The position numbers and the translations under genes are program-made. Below are positions 18,317 through 26,671 of a stretch of DNA of 64,000 nucleotides, one piece after another; the stretch's first letter is position 1; each line of letters starts with the position of its first letter. Source of the stretch: Luteibacter pinisoli (GTDB taxonomy: Bacteria; Pseudomonadota; Gammaproteobacteria; Xanthomonadales; Rhodanobacteraceae); NCBI RefSeq assembly GCF_006385595.1, contig NZ_CP041046.1, positions 1 through 64,000 on the forward strand. Direction: 5' to 3'. Below the pieces are notes generated by a model. It searched no databases and had not been told where the DNA came from. It saw only the letters and a list, made by a program, of their open reading frames with translations.

Positions 18317-19792
18317 ATGAAGACCACGCATTCCGGTGGCCGTAAGGCCATCGCCTTCAGCGTTGCCTGTGCGCTCATGCTGCCGATGGCAGCCATGCCG
18401 GACACCGCACACGCCCAGTCGAAGTCGAAGAAAACCTCCAGCCGCGAAGCGGCCCTGGAGCAACGCGTCAACCAGCTGGAGCAACAGCTGGCTGAGCTCA
18501 AAGCCATGATCCAGGAGCAGAAGACCGCCACCACGGAGGCCACGACCACGGCCCAGGCGGCCCAGACGCAGTCGCAGGCCACCGAAGAGAAGGTGACCAA
18601 GGTCGAGAAGACCGTGGCCGCGGTGCCCACCAAGCCCAGCTTCACCACCGGCACCACGCCGGGCGTCTCGCTGGCCCTGCACGGCTTCATCAACGTCAGC
18701 GGCTTCAAGCAGGACGGCAACTACCAGTACGGCAATGGCCAGAACGCGGAGTACCCGCTACCCGGGGCCACCGGCAAGGCCAATTCCATCACCGGCGTGG
18801 ACGTACGCAACACGCGCTTCTGGCTGGATTTCACCGGCGCGAAGTTCAACGAAAACTGGACCGGCTCCGGCCGTATCGAGATGGACTTCTTCGGCGGCTT
18901 CAACGGCACCGGTGCCTACGCGGGCTCACAGCCGGAACAGCGCCTGCGCCAGGCGTACATGGACATCAGCAACGTCGATACCGGCACCACTTTCCGCATC
19001 GGCCAGATGTGGCAGCTGCTGTTCCCGCTGGATTACGTGCCGCAGTCGCTCTCGCACATCGCCTTCCCGCTGGGTTACGGCACCGGCCTGATCGGCTGGC
19101 GTTATCCGGGCATCGTCTGGATGCAGGATCTCAACAAGGGTTCGGAAGGCACCAAGTGGCGCTTTGACCTCGGCGCCTACGAAGGCAGCTGGAACGGCCC
19201 GGGTGCCACGACCAACTTCCTCACCGCCGGCAACGCGGGCTTCAAGCCGCAGATCCAGGCGCGCATTACCGCCAAGGGCACCGACTGGCAGGCCTTCCTC
19301 GGTGCGCACTACAGCCGAGTGGACCTGCACGGCGTCGATGGCAACACCGTCACGCCGATCAAGTCGAACATCAAGAGCACCGCGGTGGAACTGGGCGGCA
19401 TGTGGATGCCGGGCAGCTTCATCCTGAAGGGCGCGGTGTACACCGGCAACGCGATTGGCCAGATGTTCGGCGACCTCTCGCAGTTCGGCGACATCAAGGA
19501 CAAGGGCGCGTGGCTGCAGGCGGGCTACAAGTTCGACAAGCACTGGACGCTGTACGCGTTCGGTTCGGTGAGCAAGCCGGACAAGGACGACGTGCTGCGC
19601 TGGCGTGCCGCGAACACGGCCGGCCTGCTGAAGGGCACGCAGCAGGCGCTGAGCCTGCAGTACAGCACCGGACCGTTCGACTTCAGCGGTGAGTGGATCC
19701 ATTCCAAGATCAACTCGACCACCACCAATGGCCTCGGTCGCCAGGCAGATTCCGGCAACGAGTACACCCTCAACGCGATGTACAAGTTCTGA
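18317..19792 (+). CDS. DcaP-like trimeric outer-membrane porin
   Basis: The 491-residue protein has a signal peptide cleaved near AHA-QS, a heptad-like coiled coil (about 30-115, rich in Gln/Glu/Leu/Ala), and a C-terminal beta-barrel rich in alternating aromatic residues ending in YTLNAMYKF (terminal Phe, as in outer-membrane proteins). This matches DcaP-family porins, which form trimers with an N-terminal coiled coil and take up small organic acids. GGGGAGA lies 7 bp before the ATG at 18317. The next gene, an MFS transporter, follows after 12 bp, and acs is divergent, so uptake of acetate or a related carboxylate is a sensible inference. Confidence 0.85.
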   Translation: MKTTHSGGRKAIAFSVACALMLPMAAMPDTAHAQSKSKKTSSREAALEQRVNQLEQQLAELKAMIQEQKTATTEATTTAQAAQTQSQATEEKVTKVEKTVAAVPTKPSFTTGTTPGVSLALHGFINVSGFKQDGNYQYGNGQNAEYPLPGATGKANSITGVDVRNTRFWLDFTGAKFNENWTGSGRIEMDFFGGFNGTGAYAGSQPEQRLRQAYMDISNVDTGTTFRIGQMWQLLFPLDYVPQSLSHIAFPLGYGTGLIGWRYPGIVWMQDLNKGSEGTKWRFDLGAYEGSWNGPGATTNFLTAGNAGFKPQIQARITAKGTDWQAFLGAHYSRVDLHGVDGNTVTPIKSNIKSTAVELGGMWMPGSFILKGAVYTGNAIGQMFGDLSQFGDIKDKGAWLQAGYKFDKHWTLYAFGSVSKPDKDDVLRWRAANTAGLLKGTQQALSLQYSTGPFDFSGEWIHSKINSTTTNGLGRQADSGNEYTLNAMYKF

Positions 19793-19804
19793 CGGAGAGT
19801 CTTC

Positions 19805-21469
19805 ATGGCCACCACCGCATCCGGCATGCGTGCCGACGGCAGCATCGGTACCAGCCACAAACGCGTGATCTTCGCGTCCAGCCTGGGCACCGTCTTCGAA
19901 TGGTACGACTTCTATCTGTATGGCTCGCTTGCCGCCACCATCGGCAAGCAGTTCTTCACCGGCCTCAACGACACCAGCCAGTTCATCTTCGCGTTGCTGG
20001 CGTTTGCTGCGGGCTTTGCCGTGCGTCCGTTCGGGGCCATCGTGTTCGGCCGCATCGGTGACCTGATCGGCCGCAAGTACACCTTCCTCATCACCATCAT
20101 CATCATGGGTACCTCCACCTTCCTGGTGGGCGTGCTACCCGGCTACACGACGATAGGCGTCGCGGCACCCGTCCTGCTGATCCTGCTGCGCCTGCTGCAG
20201 GGCCTGGCCCTCGGCGGCGAGTACGGTGGCGCGGCCACCTATGTGGCCGAGCATGCACCGGACGGCAAGCGTGGCCTGTACACCAGCTTCATCCAGATCA
20301 CGGCGACCTTTGGCCTGTTCCTCTCGCTGCTGGTGATCCTCGGCACGCGTCTCGGCCTGGGCCCGGATACTTTTGATGCCTGGGGCTGGCGCATTCCGTT
20401 CCTGATCTCGGCGATCCTCGTGGGCGTGTCGGTGTACATCCGCCTGCAGCTGCATGAGTCGCCGGTGTTCCAGCAGATGAAGGCCGAAGGCAAGCAGTCG
20501 AAGGCGCCGCTGACGGAAGCGTTTGGCCAGTGGAAGAACCTGCGCCTGGTGATCCTCGCCCTGCTCGGTGCCACCGCCGGCCAGGCCGTCGTCTGGTACA
20601 CGGGCCAGTTCTACTCGCTGTACTTCCTCACCCAGAGCCTGAAGATCGACGTCACCACGGCCAACCTGCTGATCGCGGCGGCGTTGCTTATCGGTACACC
20701 GTTCTTCGTGGTCTTCGGCTGGCTGTCCGATCGTATCGGGCGCAAGACGGTGGTGCTCACCGGTTGCCTGCTCGCGGCGCTGACGATGTTCCCGATCTTC
20801 AAGGGCCTCACCCACTTCGGTAATCCGGCGATTGAAGCCGCCGCGGCGAATGCGCCGGTGGTGGTCACGGCGGATCCGAACGCGTGCAGCTTCCAGTTCG
20901 ATCCGGTCGGCAAGCACACCTTCACCAGCTCCTGCGACGTGGCCAAGAGCGTGCTGGCGAAGAAGGGCATCCCGTACAGCAACGCGGCGGCACCGGCGGG
21001 CACGTTGGCCACCGTGAAGATCGGCGACGAGGTGATCGAGTCGTTCGAAGGCGCCGGCATCGAGAAGGCGGCGTTCACCGCGCAGAGCAAGGACTTCACC
21101 GCCAAGGTGGATGGCCAGCTGAAGACCGCCGGCTATCCGGCGAAGGCCGACCCCACGCAGTCGAACTACCCGATGCTGGTGGTGCTGCTGGCGATCCTGG
21201 TGCTCTACGTCACCATGGTCTACGGCCCAATCGCGGCATGGCTGGTGGAGATGTTCCCCACCCGCATCCGCTACACCTCGATGAGCCTGCCGTACCACAT
21301 CGGCAACGGCTGGTTCGGCGGCTTCGTACCGACGATCGGCTTCATGCTGGTGGCCTGGAAGGGGGATATCTATTACGGCCTCTGGTACCCGGTGATCGTG
21401 GCGCTGATGACCGTGGTGATTGGCCTGTTCTTCGTCCGCGAGACCAAGGACGTGCCGCTGGAGCACTGA
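19805..21469 (+). CDS. MFS transporter, metabolite:H+ symporter type
   Basis: The 554-residue protein has twelve predicted membrane segments and the family signature GTVFEWYDFYLYGS near the first helix, plus DLIGRKYTFL and SDRIGRKTVVL between helices 2-3 and 8-9. These are typical of the ProP/KgtP/ShiA proton-symporter group. A non-membrane insertion of about 100 residues (about 345-455) sits between late helices, making it longer than the usual 430-450 residues. It forms an operon with the DcaP-like porin, giving an outer-plus-inner membrane uptake route next to acs. The substrate is not shown by the sequence, and a short carboxylate is the best guess. Confidence 0.85.
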   Translation: MATTASGMRADGSIGTSHKRVIFASSLGTVFEWYDFYLYGSLAATIGKQFFTGLNDTSQFIFALLAFAAGFAVRPFGAIVFGRIGDLIGRKYTFLITIIIMGTSTFLVGVLPGYTTIGVAAPVLLILLRLLQGLALGGEYGGAATYVAEHAPDGKRGLYTSFIQITATFGLFLSLLVILGTRLGLGPDTFDAWGWRIPFLISAILVGVSVYIRLQLHESPVFQQMKAEGKQSKAPLTEAFGQWKNLRLVILALLGATAGQAVVWYTGQFYSLYFLTQSLKIDVTTANLLIAAALLIGTPFFVVFGWLSDRIGRKTVVLTGCLLAALTMFPIFKGLTHFGNPAIEAAAANAPVVVTADPNACSFQFDPVGKHTFTSSCDVAKSVLAKKGIPYSNAAAPAGTLATVKIGDEVIESFEGAGIEKAAFTAQSKDFTAKVDGQLKTAGYPAKADPTQSNYPMLVVLLAILVLYVTMVYGPIAAWLVEMFPTRIRYTSMSLPYHIGNGWFGGFVPTIGFMLVAWKGDIYYGLWYPVIVALMTVVIGLFFVRETKDVPLEH

Positions 21470-21491
21470 GCCCGCGGCAGGCCCGGCCGGG

Positions 21492-21521
21492 AAAGGCTCG
21501 TCCGAAAGGGCGGGCCTTTTT
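21492..21521 (+). terminator. Terminator after the porin-MFS operon
   Basis: A 12-bp stem with two G-U pairs (21492-21503 with 21508-21519), closed by a GAAA tetraloop, runs into five T residues (21517-21521), 23 bp after the transporter stop. Confidence 0.88.
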
Positions 21522-21568
21522 CGTGCCTGGCGGGTGCCCCGGATCGCGGACATTGAGACGGACATTGT

Positions 21569-21580
21569 GTACATTTGTAC
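21569..21580. promoter_or_regulatory. LexA2-like box at the radical SAM start
   Basis: GTACATTTGTAC matches the GTAC-N4-GTRC pattern described for the second LexA (LexA2) of Pseudomonas putida. It ends one base before the ATG, and the octamer GGACATTG is repeated just upstream (21548 and 21560). A repressor here would block a promoter with an almost leaderless transcript. Confidence 0.4.
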
Positions 21581-21581
21581 G

Positions 21582-22664
21582 ATGTCGACTCCCCTCCCCA
21601 CCATCCGCCCGCACAAGGGCCGCGGCGCCGCCTCCAACCCCGTGGGGCGGTTCGAAAAAACCCAGGCGGTGGCCGAGGACGACGGCTGGTACCAGGAGGA
21701 GGACCTCAGCCGGCCGAAGACGGAAACCCGGGAGGAACTGGCCCGCTCGGTCATCAGCCGGAACGACTCGCCGGACATCGGCTTCGACCAGGCGCTCAAC
21801 CCGTACCGCGGCTGCGAGCATGGGTGCATCTATTGCTACGCCCGGCCGTCCCACGGCTACCTCAACCTCTCCCCCGGCCTCGACTTCGAGACCAAGCTCT
21901 TCGCCAAGACCAACCTCGCCGAGACCCTGCGTGGCGAGCTGGCGAAGAAGAACTACACCTGCAAGCCGATCAACATCGGCAGCAACACCGACCCCTACCA
22001 GCCGATCGAAAAGACCTGGCGGCTGACCCGGGCAGCGCTCGCGTTACTCAATGAGTGCCATCATCCCTGTACCATCGTGACCAAAAACGCTTTGATCGAG
22101 CGCGACCTCGACATCCTCGCGCCGATGGCCGAGCGGAACCTGGTCCAGGTGTTCGTGTCGATCAATTCGCTCGACAACAAGCTGGCCTCGAAGCTGGAGC
22201 CACGCGCCTCGGCACCGCATCGGCGGCTGCAGGCGGTGAAGGCGCTGCATGACGCCGGCGTGCCGGTGGGCGTGCTCGTTGCGCCGATCATCCCCGCGCT
22301 CAACGAGAAGGATGTCGAAGGCATCATCGAGCGGGCCGCCGCGAACGGCGCGAACTCCATCGGCTACACCTGCGTGCGTCTGCCGCATGAGCTGAAGCAG
22401 CTCTTCCGCGAATGGCTGGACCTGCACTACCCCGACCGCGCCGCGCACATCATCAGCCTGATCCAGCAGATGAATGGCGGGAAGGACTACGACTCAAACT
22501 TCGCCACGCGCATGCGCGGGCAGGGGATCTTCGCGGACATCATCCGTAAGCGGGTTCAGGTGGCTTCGCGCAAGGCGGGGCTGCATCGGACCTGGGATAC
22601 GGTGTTGGATACGTCGCAGTTCGCGCCGCCGCGGATTCATTCGCCGCAGGGGGAGCTTTTCTAG
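21582..22664 (+). CDS. PA0069-family radical SAM protein
   Basis: The 360-residue protein carries the radical SAM cluster motif CX3CX2C (Cys78, Cys82, Cys85) in GCEHGCIYCY, followed by the SPL-like sequence of the PA0069/Rv2578c group. These proteins are distant relatives of spore photoproduct lyase and their substrate is not established. The ATG at 21582 has no clear Shine-Dalgarno sequence and sits against a LexA2-like palindrome; an in-frame GTG at 21567 is an alternative start. The 3' 842 bp (residues 81 on) are repeated at 41672-42513, and the island between the repeats begins at this gene's stop codon. Confidence 0.9.
   Translation: MSTPLPTIRPHKGRGAASNPVGRFEKTQAVAEDDGWYQEEDLSRPKTETREELARSVISRNDSPDIGFDQALNPYRGCEHGCIYCYARPSHGYLNLSPGLDFETKLFAKTNLAETLRGELAKKNYTCKPINIGSNTDPYQPIEKTWRLTRAALALLNECHHPCTIVTKNALIERDLDILAPMAERNLVQVFVSINSLDNKLASKLEPRASAPHRRLQAVKALHDAGVPVGVLVAPIIPALNEKDVEGIIERAAANGANSIGYTCVRLPHELKQLFREWLDLHYPDRAAHIISLIQQMNGGKDYDSNFATRMRGQGIFADIIRKRVQVASRKAGLHRTWDTVLDTSQFAPPRIHSPQGELF
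21823..22664 (+). repeat. 842-bp direct repeat, left copy
   Basis: This block aligns without gaps to 41672-42513. I count 16 base differences (98.1% identity), seven in 21823-22004 and nine from 22364 on, with a 359-bp identical tract between. Of the 15 codons affected, 13 changes are silent. It ends exactly at the radical SAM stop codon. Confidence 0.95.
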
Positions 22665-22668
22665 CGCC

Positions 22669-22717
22669 TCGTGCACACGTACCCGGGCGCCAGGAAGCGG
22701 CCGATACGTGTGCACGA
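22669..22717. repeat. 13-bp inverted repeat at the island's left edge
   Basis: The arms TCGTGCACACGTA (22669-22681) and TACGTGTGCACGA (22705-22717) are perfect complements around a 23-nt GC-rich loop, starting 4 bp after the radical SAM stop. No T run follows on the plus strand. It may act as a terminator for the convergent genes or be a remnant of the integration junction. Confidence 0.7.
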
Positions 22718-22737
22718 ATAACGTCAACCAGGAGCGT

Positions 22738-23232
22738 TTAAACGCCGCGTTGTTCCTCAAGCGAGCGGATCACGTCGGCCCGAAGCAGGTAGATCGAAAC
22801 CACGAGCAGTACGAGGTCCTTCAGAAGGAAGGCGGCATTCATAGCCATGGCGGGAAAACCGCCTGCGCCTGCATCCCAGCCATCGGGTACGAACGGGAGA
22901 ATACTGAGTGTGGAAACGAAGGTAGCGACCGAGCCAAGCGCGCCCAGCACACCCAGTTTTTTGTTCCAGAATCCCAGCAGCAACAGCGTACCGAACGTCC
23001 ATTCAGCCGTGCCGAGCAAGATGGCCGTACCATGGATGCCAAGCGTCGGGATCGTCCAAGAGATAAGCGGCCCATGCAGGATCAGCGGAGCGAGCGCAGT
23101 TATCTCAGACTCGAACCATTTGTCGTACCCAAACCACGCGAAGATGATAACCATCGCTGCGCGGAGCAAGTGGTAGTCCAGGTCTTTTTTGAGCAGGCCG
23201 GTTTTGGTGAGGAGCTGCAGCAAGGCGTTCAT
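22738..23232 (-). CDS. DUF417/RclC-like inner-membrane protein (copy 1)
   Basis: The 164-residue protein has about four membrane helices and the family-like segments FAWFGYDKWFESEI, LGIHGTAILLGTAEWTFG and GGFPAMAMNAAFLLKDLVL. It resembles the DUF417/YkgB group, which includes RclC of the E. coli reactive-chlorine resistance operon; DoxX-type proteins are the nearest alternative. The ATG at 23232 is chosen because similarity to the second copy (40644-41159, about 80% identical by eye) begins here. It is the first gene of the island, convergent with the radical SAM gene, and its promoter region holds the repeat GATACTTT / AAAGTATC (23348-23355, 23386-23393). Confidence 0.8.
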   Translation of the reverse strand: MNALLQLLTKTGLLKKDLDYHLLRAAMVIIFAWFGYDKWFESEITALAPLILHGPLISWTIPTLGIHGTAILLGTAEWTFGTLLLLGFWNKKLGVLGALGSVATFVSTLSILPFVPDGWDAGAGGFPAMAMNAAFLLKDLVLLVVSIYLLRADVIRSLEEQRGV

Positions 23233-23417
23233 GGGTAGTCCTTCGTGAAAGTAAGTCAGTCGATGTCGCGTGACACAAAACCCACGAAGGCGGAGTCGTA
23301 CCGCTCGGGTTGATCTAGGCGACGAACGTACTTTACGAAGGTATAGCGATACTTTTAATCTCAGCAAATCGCACAATCATGCTCTAAAGTATCAATAGCG
23401 AACTGAGGGCATCGCGG

Positions 23418-24311
23418 CTACGGGGCCACAGCCAAGCTCGCCTCCAGCGCTTCCAGGAACACCCTCACCCTAGCGGGAATGTGCTGCCGCGATGGCATGA
23501 TCGCCCAGATGTAAAGCTGCTCCATGGCGGCATCATCGAGGTGTATTTCCCTCAGCCGTCCCGAGGCCAGCTGACTGCGTACATCCCAGCGCGTGAGCAT
23601 TGCAATTCCCGACGCATCGAGAGCGATGGAGCGTGCCGCGTCGACGCTACTGCTGGTGAAGCGGCCCGCATACTGAATGCGATGAATGCCGCCGTCAACG
23701 ACGAAAGGCCACTTTCCCACTCGCGTTAACCCGATGCATTCATGCTCGCCGAGGTCCGCGAGGACCCTGGGCGTTCCCCGCTTCTCGAGGTAGGTTGGCG
23801 ATGCGCAGAGAATGCGGGGGTTAGGGGCCAGCCTGTGCGCGATGAGGTCGGAGTCCTTTAACCGGGCGATCCGGATGGCCATGTCGTAGCCCCCTGCAAC
23901 GATATCGACAACGCCATCGCTAAGGTCGAGGTCTACATCCATCTCCGGGTATTGCCTCAGCATGGCCTTGACCACCGGCAGCACTACCTCCAGGCCGAAC
24001 ACCGACGGCGCCGTCAGTCGGATATGCCCGCGGACGACGGACTGATTCCTGCCGAGCTCAAGCCGCGCTCCCTCGTCGGCATCGACCATGGCCGTCGCAT
24101 AGGGGATGAACGCTTCGCCTTCCGGCGTCAACGACACCGACCGGGTTGTCCTTTGCAGCAAGCGAACGCGCAGCTCTTCCTCCAGCGCAGCTATCCGCCG
24201 GGATACCTGCATCGGTGTGATTGCCAGCTGCCTGGCTGCCGAGGATAGGCTCCTCGATGAGGCGACCACCGCGAAGATCCGGACATCTGATAAACGCATA
24301 ACTATATCCAT
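23418..24311 (-). CDS. LysR-family transcriptional regulator
   Basis: The 297-residue protein has an N-terminal winged helix-turn-helix (DVRIFAVVASSRSLSSAARQ, then MQVSRRIAALEEELRVRLLQRT) and a periplasmic-binding-like effector domain. It is divergent from the Old Yellow Enzyme gene and probably controls it. A perfect palindrome CTATATC-N7-GATATAG (24302-24322) overlaps the ATG used here. If translation starts instead at the second ATG (24297-24299, Met5), the palindrome lies just upstream of the gene, which suits an autoregulated LysR operator better. Confidence 0.9.
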   Translation of the reverse strand: MDIVMRLSDVRIFAVVASSRSLSSAARQLAITPMQVSRRIAALEEELRVRLLQRTTRSVSLTPEGEAFIPYATAMVDADEGARLELGRNQSVVRGHIRLTAPSVFGLEVVLPVVKAMLRQYPEMDVDLDLSDGVVDIVAGGYDMAIRIARLKDSDLIAHRLAPNPRILCASPTYLEKRGTPRVLADLGEHECIGLTRVGKWPFVVDGGIHRIQYAGRFTSSSVDAARSIALDASGIAMLTRWDVRSQLASGRLREIHLDDAAMEQLYIWAIMPSRQHIPARVRVFLEALEASLAVAP

Positions 24312-24322
24312 ATTTGATATAG
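24302..24322. promoter_or_regulatory. LysR-type operator palindrome
   Basis: Perfect 7-bp arms CTATATC and GATATAG are separated by 7 bp and contain the LTTR pattern T-N11-A and the half-sites ATC/GAT. It lies in the divergent region of the LysR and Old Yellow Enzyme genes, at the LysR start. Confidence 0.65.
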
Positions 24323-24429
24323 CCGCATCTCATCTCGGGCGGCTAGGCAAGGGGATGATTCTGACTAGGATGTTATCCAACGGCCCTAAGAAGGCGCCCG
24401 ATGATCCCTAGCCCAACAGGATAGCCATC

Positions 24430-25545
24430 GTGACTACCCACCCAGCCGATGCCATCTTAACGCCCTTCGATATGTGGGGCATGAGCCTACCCAACCGTTT
24501 GGCGGTCGCTCCGATGAGCCGGGTGACGGCGACCCCGGACGGCTATCCCAGCCAACGCATGGTCCGCTACTACGAAGGATTTGCCAGGGGCGGTTTCGCC
24601 CTTCTCATCACCGAGGGCATCTACCCCGACAAATCGTTCTCGCAGGGCTACTTCAACCAGCCTGGACTGGCGGACGACGATCAGGCCAAGGCGTGGCGTC
24701 CGATCACCGACAACATCCACAGGCATGGCAGCCGGGTCTTCGCACAGCTGATGCACGCTGGTGCGCTGAGCCAGGGAAACCCGCATCGTAGCCACACCGT
24801 CGGGCCATCCGCGATTTCGCCAAATGGCACCCAGCTGACGTTCTACAAGGGCGTAGGTCAGTACCCCACCCCGGTAGCGATGACCTCCGGGCAGATCGAC
24901 GAGGCGATCGGAGGGTTTGTCCAGGCCACCGTGCGTGCGGCGACACTGGCGGGCTTTGACGGCGTGGAAATCCACGGTGCCAATGGCTATCTCCTGGACC
25001 AGTTCCTCACCGAGACATCTAACCAGCGTGCCGACGAATGGGGCGGCCATGTCATCAAGCGGGTGCGCCTGTTGACCGAAACGATCAGCCGCGTCAGGGC
25101 AGCCGTGGATCAGCGCTTTCCCGTAGGTGTGCGTATCTCCCAGGGCAAGGTCAACGACTTCCACGCCAAGTGGCCCGGTGGCGAAGACGACGCCGCGGTG
25201 ATTTTCCGCGCCCTTGCAAAGGCGGGCGCGGACTTCATCCACGTTACGGAGTACGAGGCATGGCGTCCGGCCTTCGACGGAGCCGATACCTCCCTGGTGG
25301 CGCTCGCGAAACGCTATGCCGGCGACGTCCCCCTTATTGCCAACGGCGGCCTCCATGACCTGCAGCGCGCTGCACACATGGTGAAACAGGGTGTCGCCAT
25401 GGTCGCCATGGGGCGCGGTGCATTGGCCAACCCGGACATGCCCTCGCTCATTGCATCTGGCCGCGCCTTGCGACCGTTCGATGCATCCATCCTTGGACCG
25501 ATCGCTGACATCAAGGAAAGCGAGCTCACACTTCGGCACGGATGA
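24430..25545 (+). CDS. Old Yellow Enzyme family alkene reductase
   Basis: Members reduce the C=C bond of enals, enones, nitroesters and similar electrophiles using FMN and NAD(P)H. The 371-residue protein has the TIM-barrel OYE motifs: an N-terminal NRLAVAPMSR, the active-site HGANGYLLDQFLTETSNQR (His and Asn that bind the substrate) and the C-terminal phosphate-binding IANGG and GRGALANPD. The start is a GTG. It is divergent from a LysR regulator with a strong palindrome between them and is followed after 49 bp by an MBL-fold gene, likely one operon. NemA/XenA-like detoxification is the best functional guess. Confidence 0.92.
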   Translation: MTTHPADAILTPFDMWGMSLPNRLAVAPMSRVTATPDGYPSQRMVRYYEGFARGGFALLITEGIYPDKSFSQGYFNQPGLADDDQAKAWRPITDNIHRHGSRVFAQLMHAGALSQGNPHRSHTVGPSAISPNGTQLTFYKGVGQYPTPVAMTSGQIDEAIGGFVQATVRAATLAGFDGVEIHGANGYLLDQFLTETSNQRADEWGGHVIKRVRLLTETISRVRAAVDQRFPVGVRISQGKVNDFHAKWPGGEDDAAVIFRALAKAGADFIHVTEYEAWRPAFDGADTSLVALAKRYAGDVPLIANGGLHDLQRAAHMVKQGVAMVAMGRGALANPDMPSLIASGRALRPFDASILGPIADIKESELTLRHG

Positions 25546-25594
25546 AGCCGCGCCACCACCTCGTCCATCACACCGTACGTACTGGAGAACAGAC

Positions 25595-26524
25595 ATGACC
25601 GATACACATGAACACGACGCAACACCTCCCTGGGATGCGGCACAAGTAACCCTGATCTCGAAAGAACTCGCCCCCGGTGTCTTCGCTGTGATGCCCGACG
25701 ATGTCTTCGACAAGGACCACGTTGCTACGACGGCAGGCTTCGTCATCGGCGACAAAGGCGTCCTTGTCGTGGAATCGATGCTCAATGGCGACCTCGCATC
25801 GCAACTGATCGGCTTGGTTCGACGCGAGACGTCGAAACCCATCCGCTTCCTGGTAAATACGAGCTACCACGGTGACCACGCTTACGGAAACTTCCTCTTC
25901 CCAGACAGCACTGTCGTCATCCAGCATCCGGCGACCAAGAAGTACATGGATGAAAACTTTGAGAACGACCGCACCTTCATGCTGACGCTGATGGGCCGCA
26001 ACAAAGGCATCGAGCGTGTCCAGCCACGAACGGCGGACCTTACAGTAGCGGATAAGGTCAGCATCGACCTGGGCAACCGGATCGTCGAGGTGCACCACTT
26101 TGGCTTCGCGCAGACGCCGGGCGATCTGGTTATCTGGGAACCCACTGCGAAGGTGCTGTGGGTTGGAAACATGATCCAGGCGCCATCGCCGGCGTTGCCC
26201 TGGCTGCTAGAGGGACGTCACAAGGACACTATCGATACTCTGACCCGGGTGCGCGACTTCCTCCCCGACGACGCCACGATTATTCCTGGCCATGGGCGAC
26301 CCATGCGTCCCGCTGATATCGAGTTTCCGCTGCGTTACCTGCGCGAACTCGACAGCGCGGTCCGCCTGGCGATCGCGGAAGGGCGTTCGGTCGAAGCGAC
26401 CCTCGAAGCCGTGGACATGCACCACTACGGCGAGTACAGCCTCTTCGACTGGGCGCACTGCACGGTGAATGTTCCCGCGGCGTACCAACACCTTGCTGAA
26501 GCACGCGAGGCGCCGGCGAGGTAG
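25595..26524 (+). CDS. MBL-fold protein with altered metal site
   Basis: The 309-residue protein has a metallo-beta-lactamase fold and looks closest to hydrolases of the SoxH/QuiP-like group. The metal motif HxHxDH reads S90-Y-H92-G-D94-H95, so the first His is Ser. The later position where homologues have GxxHTPGD reads FAQTPGD, with Gln173 for His. The final His (PGHGRP, H233) is kept. Two of the usual ligands are therefore missing, and it may bind one metal or use different chemistry. GGAG lies 8 bp before the ATG at 25595. It follows the OYE gene and precedes a hairpin, consistent with a two-gene operon. Confidence 0.85.
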   Translation: MTDTHEHDATPPWDAAQVTLISKELAPGVFAVMPDDVFDKDHVATTAGFVIGDKGVLVVESMLNGDLASQLIGLVRRETSKPIRFLVNTSYHGDHAYGNFLFPDSTVVIQHPATKKYMDENFENDRTFMLTLMGRNKGIERVQPRTADLTVADKVSIDLGNRIVEVHHFGFAQTPGDLVIWEPTAKVLWVGNMIQAPSPALPWLLEGRHKDTIDTLTRVRDFLPDDATIIPGHGRPMRPADIEFPLRYLRELDSAVRLAIAEGRSVEATLEAVDMHHYGEYSLFDWAHCTVNVPAAYQHLAEAREAPAR

Positions 26525-26531
26525 CGGACGG

Positions 26532-26560
26532 CCGCCTCCGGTCTTACGTACCGGAGGCGG
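26532..26560 (+). terminator. Hairpin after the OYE-MBL operon
   Basis: A perfect 10-bp stem CCGCCTCCGG / CCGGAGGCGG with a 9-nt loop begins 8 bp after the MBL-fold stop. It lacks a T run, so it is probably a hairpin-only or Rho-assisted terminator. Confidence 0.6.
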
Positions 26561-26671
26561 TTCGCGAGGGAGGATGGTGAGACGATATGGCATAAAATCG
26601 ACACTTGAACGCATTCATCGGCTTTATCGGTCGGCTTATCTTAGTCGCACCAACCAACCGAGTATCCAGAC

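Noticed and set aside
20135..21829. 564-codon minus-strand frame over the MFS gene
   Set aside because: Antisense shadow that runs through a terminator and into the next gene; no domain seen.
23348..23393. GATACTTT / AAAGTATC inverted repeat before the first DUF417 gene as a terminator
   Set aside because: The 30-bp spacing between arms is too large for a terminator; it is noted only as a possible regulatory repeat.
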